A stretch of DNA of 64,000 bases from Paraburkholderia aromaticivorans (GTDB lineage Bacteria > Pseudomonadota > Gammaproteobacteria > Burkholderiales > Burkholderiaceae): positions 1,550,001-1,614,000 of the forward strand of contig NZ_CP051514.1 of assembly GCF_012689525.1 (NCBI RefSeq), written 5' to 3'. Shown here in pieces: positions 26,291 to 33,630 of this stretch (positions are counted from its first letter, which is position 1; each line of letters starts with the position of its first letter). The notes below the pieces were generated by a model. It saw nothing but the letters and a program-made list of their open reading frames with translations, searched no databases and had not been told where the DNA came from. The position numbers were made by a program, and so were the translations under genes.

Positions 26291-27019
26291 GCCAACCCTT
26301 AGCCGATTGCGAGTGCCAGAATATAGCGATCTCGGGATAGCGTCATAGCGTTGCAAGCTATCCGTGCGATCGTAGCCCTCGTCTGCGAGTCGCCTATTGA
26401 CACAGATGTGCGACCGGGTGTGTTGTAAATGAATCGTGGCCGCCGAGTTTCATCCAGAGATTTTCCAGACCTCTCGAATCGGTCTCGCCATCGCTACAAT
26501 GGGTCCTCTCCCGACAACAGACAATACGACCTTGGTCTCACGAACCCTCCCCGGGTTGTCCAGACCAGGAAGAATAGGGCCAGGTCGCGTCGTAGGAAGC
26601 GCAGCTCCGGTAGCTGGTCCATGCAAGGAGCGACCGGCCCCGGCCATGCCCGGCTGGCGACTGAGAGCAACGAATCCAGCTCATGCCCGAATCAAACCAG
26701 GCATCCGATGACTCCTTCGCTTCCGCGGTGGCGTCTGTCATCCTAAACTGAAAGTCAACTGCGCGAATGCCGGGGGACATTAATGAAACGATCTGAATTT
26801 CAAATCGGCTGTGCGGCGGTCGGCGACTTCATTTGGCTCGGGGGACTCTACGCGGCGATCCGGGGTCTGGTCTATGTGGAGTTGACCCGAAAAAATGGAC
26901 ACCTATCCTTTTGATAAGGAGGAGCCGTGTTGAACAAGCGTAGCCTGCGCACCGGCAAGCCGCATTCGGCTCACGAAGCTGACCGAAGCCTCGAAAAACG
27001 AACGCGGCCATCGCTGCAC
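26291..27019. other. Intergenic, with an IS3-like left end near 26870-26945
   Basis: No intact gene. TTGACCCGAAAAAATGGACA at about 26880 followed by a GGAGG-GTG-like start resembles the left end and OrfA leader of an IS3 element, cut after about 60 nt. A short frame from 26783 (MKRSEFQIGCAAVGDFIWLG) runs into this end and may be a truncated gene. Nothing else was recognised. Confidence 0.45.
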
Positions 27020-27604
27020 TCAAATTTTTAGTCGCGAGACCTTGGTTCCTGAAAGCGACAAATCTCCCATCAGACCGGCATTGGTCAGCACGATCGCATT
27101 GACTGGTGCGGTTGCCGTTGTCGTATCGAGCGCCCCGTTCGCACCGACCTTCAACAGCGCGACCGACCCTTCTCCACCGACCGACCAGCCTTTGGAATGG
27201 CGAAAGCTGTTGAGCGCATCATGTGTCATGAACAGGAAGATGACGGCCTTCGATTGAGCACCCGCCTGCAGGCCAAATGACCCCGATGCGGTGCTGTAGT
27301 AGCCAACGGACTTCCCGCCAACGCGCAATGCGCCTTCGCCGTACTCGCCACCGGCGACGAAGCCAGCCTTGATCACCGATGGGAACACCAGCACACCGTT
27401 CGCCTTGTCGACCAGTTCCCTGGAACCCTTGACGTTCGCGTACAGCTTCGACAAGGTTCCATGGACTTTTGCATCGATCTCCCGCCGCTTCGAATCGTTG
27501 GGCTCGTTGGCTGTGGCATCGCTTACCGCCCCCAGGGAGACTATGAGCGCAAGACCCGCGCCAACCAGCACTGTGCCACTCTGTACAAATCCTCTTCTGT
27601 TCAT
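27020..27604 (-). CDS. SYLF-domain (Ysc84-type) lipid-binding protein, exported
   Basis: 194 residues. A Tat/Sec-like N-terminus (MNRRGFVQSGTVLVGAGLAL) is followed by the SYLF core: VDKANGVLVFPSVIKAGFVA, GEYGEGALRV, YYSTASGSFGLQAGAQSKAV and the closing VLTNAGLMGDLSLSGTKVSRL. The domain binds phosphoinositides in eukaryotes; bacterial members are secreted or periplasmic proteins of unclear role. It appears monocistronic, with a reasonable GAGG site before the ATG. Confidence 0.9.
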   Translation of the reverse strand: MNRRGFVQSGTVLVGAGLALIVSLGAVSDATANEPNDSKRREIDAKVHGTLSKLYANVKGSRELVDKANGVLVFPSVIKAGFVAGGEYGEGALRVGGKSVGYYSTASGSFGLQAGAQSKAVIFLFMTHDALNSFRHSKGWSVGGEGSVALLKVGANGALDTTTATAPVNAIVLTNAGLMGDLSLSGTKVSRLKI

Positions 27605-27803
27605 CGCTACCTCCGTCGTCGTTGTTGCATGGGTTAGCTAATGAGGCTGTTCATCCATAGTAGCTGTTTAACAGCAGGTGAATCGCCCTCGGGAGAAACC
27701 GCAGTTCGCGTTCAGCCTCCTATGGCGTCTGTACGGCAGCGAACAGTACCGGGCGCGAGGCAGGTGAATAGTGGCAATTTATGCGGCCAACGAGAGGATC
27801 TTG

Positions 27804-28187
27804 ATGCGCGCCCACCTCTATCTTCCCCTGTGTATCTTGCCATTTCTGCTCGTCGGCTGTAACACGCCGCCGATTCCACCCGGTAGGTCAGTTGATATTC
27901 CGACCGCCCTGGAGCAGGTTTTGGAGGGCCTTTGCAGTGCCAGGAAGAATATGGCGGCACGGAAGCAGGACTTTGGCGTCGCTATTGACTCGATCACAGT
28001 GGAGCTTGATCTGACCGTGGACGGAACAAAGAATCCTCCGGTGGCAGTTGCGCCAGACATTCAGTTTATACCGACCGTCAGCTACGGACAGATCATCACG
28101 GCAACCAAAGGAAGCAGGCTTATGCTTACGCTGAAGAATACCGGTTCCGCTGGCGTCGACTGTACTGCGTCCAAGCGGGCCAACTAG
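27804..28187 (+). CDS. Small lipoprotein of unknown function
   Basis: 127 residues from the ATG at 27804 (GAGAGG six bases upstream; an earlier in-frame codon has no site). The signal peptide LYLPLCILPFLLVGC ends in a lipobox with Cys near residue 19. The mature part has mixed alpha/beta character (LDLTVDGTKNPPVAVAPDIQ). The C-terminus (DCTASKRAN) ends where HU-gene debris begins, so the natural end may have been lost. Confidence 0.6.
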   Translation: MRAHLYLPLCILPFLLVGCNTPPIPPGRSVDIPTALEQVLEGLCSARKNMAARKQDFGVAIDSITVELDLTVDGTKNPPVAVAPDIQFIPTVSYGQIITATKGSRLMLTLKNTGSAGVDCTASKRAN

Positions 28188-28209
28188 GCGGGCAACGAAA
28201 AGGCGTTGA

Positions 28210-28315
28210 CGATGGCGAGTCACCGCTTCCTTGAATGCCTTGCCCGCCGTGACCTTGACAGTCTTCGCCGCAGGGATCTGGATCTCGGCGGGTTGTGTCG
28301 CGCTAAGGGTGCAGG
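28210..28315 (-). pseudogene. C-terminal scrap of an HU-family DNA-binding protein
   Basis: The minus frame reads PAEIQIPAAKTVKVTAGKAF then KEAV, the conserved C-terminal arm of HU/IHF proteins (EIQIPAAKTVKFTAGKAFKD). The reading runs on past the usual end and the N-terminal dimerisation part is missing. Confidence 0.75.
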
Positions 28316-28347
28316 AGTAAAATCCAGGCGGACATTTTCCTGAAGTG

Positions 28348-28497
28348 AAGCGTGATATGAAGAAGGCGACTGCGAGAAAAGCCCTACCTGCCGGCGTAGC
28401 GAAGGTACTCAAACGCCTGCACTATCCGCTGGACGTGATCCTGCTGTGTGTGCGGTGGTATGTCGCCTACCCGCTGAGCCTACGCCATCTGGAGGAA
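28348..28497 (+). mobile_element. IS6-family transposase N-terminal fragment
   Basis: The frame reads MKKATARKALPAGVAKVLKR then LHYPLDVILLCVRWYVAYPL and SLRHLEE before a stop. It is similar to the N-terminus of the IS6 copy at 53549-54217 (LDVILLYVRWYVAYSLSLRN). The DDE domain is gone; an IS110 element follows. Confidence 0.8.
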
Positions 28498-28542
28498 TGA
28501 AATGAACGCGTCCCACCCCGTGGCCGAGTGAGCAAAGCAAGG

Positions 28543-28618
28543 TGGATCCTCACGGGCCAACGGCATCGATGTGCCCACGTGGAAAATAGAGATTTTTCCA
28601 AGGCAACCGGAGGATCCA
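28543..28618 (+). ncRNA. Structured leader of the IS110 transposase; possible bridge-RNA region or ribosome-site hairpin
   Basis: TGGATCCTC (28543-28551) pairs perfectly with GAGGATCCA (28610-28618) and the stem extends by CGG/CCG past one bulged A. Inside lies a second hairpin (GGAAAA at 28581 with TTTTCC at 28594). The outer stem covers the GGAGG of the GTG start at 28622, so folding would block translation. IS110-group elements encode a bridge RNA upstream of the transposase, and this position fits, but length and loops have not been tested. Confidence 0.45.
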
Positions 28619-28621
28619 GTG

Positions 28622-29641
28622 GTGAATCGTACAGCAGTCGGTATAGACATCGCGAAAAACGTGTTCCAGGTGCATTACATCGATCAGGAAACCGGCGAGA
28701 TTGTGAACAAGCCGGTCAAGCGGGCAAAGTTCCTTGAGCACTTCGCGAACCGTGCGCCGTGCCTGATCGGGATGGAAGCTTGCGGTGGTGCGCACCACTG
28801 GGCCAGGCAACTGACGAAGATGGGCCACGAGGTGAAGCTGATGCCTGGGGAGTTCGTGAAGGCGTTCAACATCCGTAACAAGAACGATGCGGCGGACGCC
28901 CGGGCGATCTGGCTGGCGGTGCAGCAGCCAGGCAAGCCGGTCGCGGTAAAAACCGAGATGCAGCAGGCGATGCTTGGGCTGCACCGGATGAGGCAGCAAC
29001 TGATCAAGTTCCGAACGATGCAGATCAATAACCTGCGAGGACTGCTGACGGAATACGGCGAAGTGATGAGCAAGGGCCGGAGCAAGCTGGACAATGAGAT
29101 ACCGGTGGTGCTCGAACGGATCGCCGAGCATCTGCCTGCTGTGATCATTGACACGTTTCGCGAGCAGTGGAACGGACTGGCGAAGCTGGACGACCAGATA
29201 GCACAGATTGAGCGCCGCATGAGCGAGTGGAAGAAGGAAGACAAATCGGTAAAGGCAATCGGCGAGATCCCCGGCGTCGGACTGCTGACGGCAACAGCGG
29301 CGGTCGCGATGATGGGCGACCCGAAAGCGTTCAGTTCGGGGCGGGAGTTTGCCGCGTGGGTTGGGATCGTACCGAGGCAGACGGGTTCGGGCGGCAAAGT
29401 GAATCTGCACGGGATCAGCAAGAGGGGGGACACGTATCTGCGCACACTGCTGATCCACGGTGCACGTAGCGTCCTTGAGCACGCAAAGGAGCCAGGTGAG
29501 TGGCTCGAGCAGATGAAGAAGCGGCGGCCAAAGAATGTCGTGATAGTCGCACTGGCCAACAAGATGGCGCGGACGATCTGGGCCGTACTGGCCCATGACC
29601 GGCCATACCGGAAGGACTATGTGAGCGTAAAACCGGCCTGA
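28622..29641 (+). CDS. IS110-family transposase (DEDD recombinase), intact
   Basis: 339 residues from the GTG at 28622 (GGAGG eight bases upstream). The RuvC-like DEDD domain shows AVGIDIAKNVFQVHYID (first Asp), GMEACGGAHHW (Glu) and RNKNDAADARAI (Asp pair). The C-terminal Transposase_20 domain (VKAIGEIPGVGLLTATAAVA) and the tail GISKRGDTYLRTLLIHGARS follow. The element lands between an IS6 fragment and non-coding sequence. No interruption was found, so it may be active. Confidence 0.93.
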   Translation: MNRTAVGIDIAKNVFQVHYIDQETGEIVNKPVKRAKFLEHFANRAPCLIGMEACGGAHHWARQLTKMGHEVKLMPGEFVKAFNIRNKNDAADARAIWLAVQQPGKPVAVKTEMQQAMLGLHRMRQQLIKFRTMQINNLRGLLTEYGEVMSKGRSKLDNEIPVVLERIAEHLPAVIIDTFREQWNGLAKLDDQIAQIERRMSEWKKEDKSVKAIGEIPGVGLLTATAAVAMMGDPKAFSSGREFAAWVGIVPRQTGSGGKVNLHGISKRGDTYLRTLLIHGARSVLEHAKEPGEWLEQMKKRRPKNVVIVALANKMARTIWAVLAHDRPYRKDYVSVKPA

Positions 29642-30118
29642 ATGACTCACGCGATGTAGAAGATCAACGTTTGACACAGGGTGAACGTCGAAAGGTTGCG
29701 CAGCAATCGAGTGTGATGACACCCATTAGCGGGTTCGTGTCAAGCGAGCAAGCAAAACCCACGGCTGTCAGCAGCCGGGTTCGATGCCTGATTGCAGTAG
29801 CTGAGCGCGCCCGTTTCTTCAATTCCTGGCTTGCGACGGATCGCGCCAGACACCCATCAGGATCAAGCGATCGGCGTACTGCGGTTGCCTGTCGCCCTGG
29901 TGGCTGCGCCACCCCAGAAGAACTTTGGTACCGCAATGCGTCCATGGGGTTCGCACAAGTGCAAGGGCTGCCGGGTTGTCGGCGCCAATCCACAGCTGGC
30001 TCGCATTGCGGGCGATCCGCTTTTACTGCATATCGGGGACGGCGGCACAGCATCCTATTCAAACCAAAGTGGTTGAATACCAGTCATCACATGAGGCTTG
30101 CGGCCGCCGTCGTTAGCT
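29642..30118. other. Non-coding stretch between two IS110 elements
   Basis: About 475 nt. Frames on both strands are short and lack motifs. It presumably contains the right end of the first IS110 and the right end of the second; IS110 elements have no long terminal repeats, so the borders cannot be placed by eye. Confidence 0.4.
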
Positions 30119-31132
30119 CTACGTAAAGCAGCGCGTTATATCGAATGGCTTGTGCTCCTTCAGCATGTGGAAGCATGCGCGGGCGAGCTTGTGCGCCAAA
30201 GCTTTGCGCGCCAGGATGGTATTGGTCTTGACCTTCTTTCGCTCGTAGAATCGTTTGGCCTCAGCGCAATAGCGCAGCGCGAAGTTGGCCGCTTCGATGA
30301 ACGCCCAGGACAGATACGGGTTGCCATTCTTTGTATTGCCTTCGCCTTTCTTCTTGCCGTTGCTCATGTGCTGGCTGTCGACGCAGCGCGCATAGGAAGC
30401 AAAGGTGCCGGCGCTGGCGAACCGCTCAATAGTGCCCACCTCCAGCAGAATGACGGTTGCAAGAGTCTGACCTATGCCCGGCACCGTCGTCAGCAACGTG
30501 TAGTCAGGGTTCGGTGCGACTTTTTCGTGAAGACGTTTTTCCAGGAGGTCGATCTGCGTGCAAAGCGTTGTTATGACCGCGACGTTGGCCTGAACCGCGA
30601 GTGCGATGTCGTCTGGCAGGTGCATTTGTTTGATGGTTTCTCCGTCCAGTCGCTTGACCTGGTTGCTCGTGATTCGCTTGCCGAACTGGCGTGCCGTAAT
30701 GTTCTCGACCGCGAGGATGTGGCTGGTGCGACTTCGTACGAGTTGCATCCGTTTCCTTGCAAGATCACGAACGGCACGCTGTTGTGGCGGCAGGATGGTC
30801 CCTGTCGGAAGTATCCCCAGCCGCAGCAGGTGAGCCAGGTAACGCGCATCGGTCTCATCGCCGCTGTGTTTGAGTCCATCGTATTTCTTGATAGCCGTCG
30901 TATTGGCGAGATGCACTTTGAAGCCCGCTTCCTGCAACCCGTCGACAAGCCAGTACCAGTTGAAGGTGGATTCGACCACGACGCCGGCCAGCTCCGCTCG
31001 CCATGGTGAAAGAAACGCAAGGATTTTTGGCAAGTCGTTAGGCATGCGCTTTTCCGCGACCACCCGGTCCGCCTCATCGGTCACAGTCACGACGCTGTTA
31101 TTCGAATGCAGGTCAATTCCGCTATATTTCAT
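30119..31132 (-). CDS. IS110-family transposase (DEDD recombinase), second and different copy
   Basis: 337 residues from the ATG at 31132, with GGGAGG five bases upstream. DEDD residues are visible in KYSGIDLHSNNSVVTV, GVVVESTFNWYWLV and GDETDARYLAHLLR. The C-terminal domain has LLTTVPGIGQTLATVILLE and KNGNPYLSWAFIEAANFALR. It is clearly divergent from the copy at 28622, so the two arrived separately. The frame is intact. Confidence 0.93.
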   Translation of the reverse strand: MKYSGIDLHSNNSVVTVTDEADRVVAEKRMPNDLPKILAFLSPWRAELAGVVVESTFNWYWLVDGLQEAGFKVHLANTTAIKKYDGLKHSGDETDARYLAHLLRLGILPTGTILPPQQRAVRDLARKRMQLVRSRTSHILAVENITARQFGKRITSNQVKRLDGETIKQMHLPDDIALAVQANVAVITTLCTQIDLLEKRLHEKVAPNPDYTLLTTVPGIGQTLATVILLEVGTIERFASAGTFASYARCVDSQHMSNGKKKGEGNTKNGNPYLSWAFIEAANFALRYCAEAKRFYERKKVKTNTILARKALAHKLARACFHMLKEHKPFDITRCFT

Positions 31133-31146
31133 CACAGCCTCCCTTC

Positions 31147-31206
31147 GGTTAAAGCAGTTGGCAAACTCACTTTAACCCCGCCGCCTCCATGACGACGGTG
31201 GGAGGC
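31147..31206 (-). ncRNA. Two-hairpin leader upstream of the second IS110 transposase (possible bridge-RNA part)
   Basis: On the plus strand GGTTAAAG (31147-31154) pairs with CTTTAACC (31170-31177), with a smaller AGTT/AACT pairing inside. Next to it GCCTCC (31183-31188) pairs with GGAGGC (31201-31206). Both lie within 75 nt upstream of the ATG. Position matches where IS110-group bridge RNAs are encoded, but the borders are unknown. Confidence 0.4.
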
Positions 31207-31417
31207 CCGCTAGATGATTTTCAAGCCAGGTAGGACCGGGGCCCGCCAAGCCTGAATCATCTCCAGAGCTTCGAGCTCGTTGGAAGAATGAGGCGCGGGC
31301 CAGCGGATTTCAAGGGGGCCGCAGCCTGTTGGGCTGCAATAAGCCCGGATATAGAGCAGCAGCCGATCCTGTCTGTCACAACAAGCGAGAACTAGCGCAA
31401 AGGGACGCGTTCATATA

Positions 31418-31563
31418 GAGATGATGGCCGAACGGGGTTTCGAGGTTGATCATTCCAGCGTGCATCGCTGGGTGATCAAACTGGTGCCGTTGTTCGAGAA
31501 GGCCTTTCGCAGACACAAACGCCCACTCGGCAAGAGTTGGAGAATGGATGAAACGGCATTGTC
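31418..31563 (+). mobile_element. IS6-family transposase internal fragment
   Basis: The frame reads MMAERGFEVDHSSVHRWVIK then LVPLFEKAFRRHKRPLGKSW and RMDETAL. This is the end of the N-terminal HTH region up to the first catalytic Asp (MDET) of an IS6-type enzyme. It then breaks at a TGA. Confidence 0.8.
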
Positions 31564-31612
31564 AAGTTGACGGGTGCCACCGACAAACGCCCTTAAAATA
31601 TAGTTATCCTTA

Positions 31613-32346
31613 TCAGATAGTGTTAGATACCGCGGTGGTGACTGTCCAGTCATACCATTTGGCGAAGCGTTCCTGCAGCATTCCGCGATGACATGCTGCG
31701 TTCATCAGATGTCTGGGCAACGCGAAGTGCTGCCGGATCGGTCCGAAGCATGAGAGAAACGCCTGCGTGCGACGCGCATCGCGAAAGCCACACATCTGCC
31801 GTTCGCGCCTGCGGGTCGGTTGGTGGCTGTTCTCTGCGCGGTTGTTCACCCGTGCAGCCGCCTTGACGAAAACGTGCTTCACATGAACAAGCTCGGGAAT
31901 CTCTGCCTTTGCCGCTGGATAGCTGCGTAGCTGGTCGGTGACGATCTTGCGCGGCACCGGGTTTGAACGTAGCACCCTCCGGAAAAAGCGCTTTGCCGCA
32001 GCCTTGTCGCGCCGCTTTTGCACCAGCACGTCGAGTTCAGCACCATGCTAGTCGACCGCTCGCCACAGCAGATACGGCTCGCCGCGCAGCGTCACGAACA
32101 TTTCGTCCAGATGCCATGTGCTACCCGGCTTGCGCCGTCCGGCTTTGGCGCGCTGGGCGAATCCAGCGCCAAACTTCTCGCACCAGCAACGGATCGTTTC
32201 GTAGCTGACCACGACACCGCGTTCGAGCACAACTCCTCGATATCGCGCAGGCTCAGGTTGAACCGGAAATACCAGCGAACCGCGCAGCTGATGACGATGG
32301 CGGGGAAACGGTAACCGTGGTAAAGCGATTTCGTCTTCTTCATCAC
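31613..32346 (-). pseudogene. IS6-family transposase pseudogene with a frameshift and an amber codon
   Basis: N-terminal part (MKKTKSLYHGYRFPAIVISC, AVRWYFRFNLSLRDIEEL) is shifted near 32225 into the frame VVVSYETIRCWCEKFGAGFA and TWHLDEMFVTL. A TAG at 32048-32050 then replaces the expected Gln in LLWRAVD-[stop]-HGAELDVLVQKRRDK, and the rest runs to 31613 with the Asp (IVTDQLRSY) and Glu (RAENSH) catalytic regions intact. The terminal sequence near 32370 matches that at 18070. Not functional without recoding. Confidence 0.85.
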
Positions 32347-32507
32347 TTCATTCTACCGCCGCCTCCCCTCAACCTGACAAAGCCCTTGTGACCGCCCCTT
32401 TGACGGTCGTGCTCAAGGGATGCGCATGCCGATCTCTGCCTCTCTGGTAAATGTTTGGCCGATGGGCTCGATGTCGGCACAAGCGCTTAATAAGCGCAGG
32501 CCACCAA

Positions 32508-32535
32508 AAAGGGTTCGCAGAAATGCGAGCCCTTT
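32508..32535 (-). terminator. Rho-independent terminator for the SBP/sensor-MFS transcript
   Basis: AAAGGGTTCGCA (32508-32519), loop GAAA, and TGCGAGCCCTTT (32524-32535) form a 12-bp stem with one G-U pair. On the minus strand it is followed by a T-rich run (CCCTTTTTGG). It lies 28 nt after the SBP stop and could work in both directions. Confidence 0.75.
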
Positions 32536-32562
32536 TGTTTTGCCTTGCCACTGTCGGGGCAC

Positions 32563-33567
32563 TCATTTTCCTACAATCTCTGCCCCTTGAAGGATCGAAA
32601 TTGGGGGAAAGCGGTCTAGTTGCCTTGCCACTTTCATATTGACCACGTACGCAAACTTGGTTGCCCGCACTACTGGGAGATCACCGGGTTTCGCGCCATC
32701 CCTAAGGATCTTCAAGGCCTGATCGGCTGCAAGTCGGCCGACATCCTCCAGCCGCGCCGCGATGGACAGGAGGGCGTGCTTGTCGCGGACGAGATCCTCA
32801 TAGGGGCTTACGACCGCAATACCGCTGTCAACCGCAGAGGCAGTGAACACTTCTCCATTGGCGCGTAGATATGCGCTTGAACCCACGTAGAGCCATTTGA
32901 CGCCCTTGTCCTTTAGCTGGCGAAGGCGAACTGGAATCAACGCCGGATCCGGCGCACCCGAATTTCCAGGGTCAATCTCGAGGGCCACAAGTTCCACGCC
33001 CAGCTTCGGGGCGACTACGCTCAGCTCCTGCATTTTCAGGACCGAGTTCTTTTCATTGGAATTGTAGAGGAGGCCGAGCTTCTTGAATGCCGGATCGTAT
33101 TTCCGGATGATGTCGATGTTCATGGCCTCCGGCACCCTGTTGAACGTTCCTGCCACATTGGGCCGGCCACTGCGCTCAAAGCTCTCAGCAATGTGGGCGC
33201 CGAAGGGATCAGCCACCACTGTGAAGACAACCGGAATGTCATGGAGGTAGCGCGGGTCGTCGCGATCGTCGAGTGTGCCAATTAGTCCAAGCGTAGCGTT
33301 GGTTCCATAGACCACCACCAGATCGGCCTTCATGTCACGTGCCATCTTGACGGCTTCCGGCAGTTGCGACTTGTTCTCTTTCAGATCGAGAACCGTGACC
33401 TCCGCATTGAAGCCGCTCTCCGCAATCTCGGCTTTGAATCCCTGGCATGTATTCTCGCAACCGTCATAGAACGCGCCAAGGATTCGCTTCTTTTCTCCCG
33501 TATGTGCCGCGCCGGAGAAGGCGCAAATGAGCACCAGAAGAATGACCCTACTGAAAAGCATCTTCAT
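32563..33567 (-). CDS. ABC-type periplasmic substrate-binding protein (ABC_sub_bind family) without an ABC transporter
   Basis: 334 residues. A Sec signal peptide (MLFSRVILLVLICAFSGAAH) has no lipobox, so the protein is probably soluble in the periplasm. The mature part has two Rossmann-like lobes: KRILGAFYDGCENTCQGFKA, DLVVVYGTNATLGLIG, IPVVFTVVADPFGAHI and, in the second lobe, KKLGLLYNSNEKNS and AVDSGIAVVSPYEDLVRDKH. The family (TrpX-like) normally feeds an ABC importer, yet no ATPase or permease lies nearby. It follows the sensor-MFS gene by 63 nt on the same strand, before a terminator, so it may deliver ligand to that protein. GGGAGATAGGAT precedes the ATG. Confidence 0.85.
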   Translation of the reverse strand: MKMLFSRVILLVLICAFSGAAHTGEKKRILGAFYDGCENTCQGFKAEIAESGFNAEVTVLDLKENKSQLPEAVKMARDMKADLVVVYGTNATLGLIGTLDDRDDPRYLHDIPVVFTVVADPFGAHIAESFERSGRPNVAGTFNRVPEAMNIDIIRKYDPAFKKLGLLYNSNEKNSVLKMQELSVVAPKLGVELVALEIDPGNSGAPDPALIPVRLRQLKDKGVKWLYVGSSAYLRANGEVFTASAVDSGIAVVSPYEDLVRDKHALLSIAARLEDVGRLAADQALKILRDGAKPGDLPVVRATKFAYVVNMKVARQLDRFPPISILQGAEIVGK

Positions 33568-33630
33568 ATCCTATCTCCCTGTATTGGTTCGGGACCAGGG
33601 ATCATGGAACAATGACTAAGGCCGCCTCGG

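Noticed and set aside
28550..29722. A 390-codon open frame antisense to the first IS110 transposase
   Set aside because: His/Leu/Arg-rich shadow of a gene with all DEDD motifs.
30098..31009. A 303-codon open frame antisense to the second IS110 transposase
   Set aside because: No motifs or start site; the transposase on the other strand is intact.
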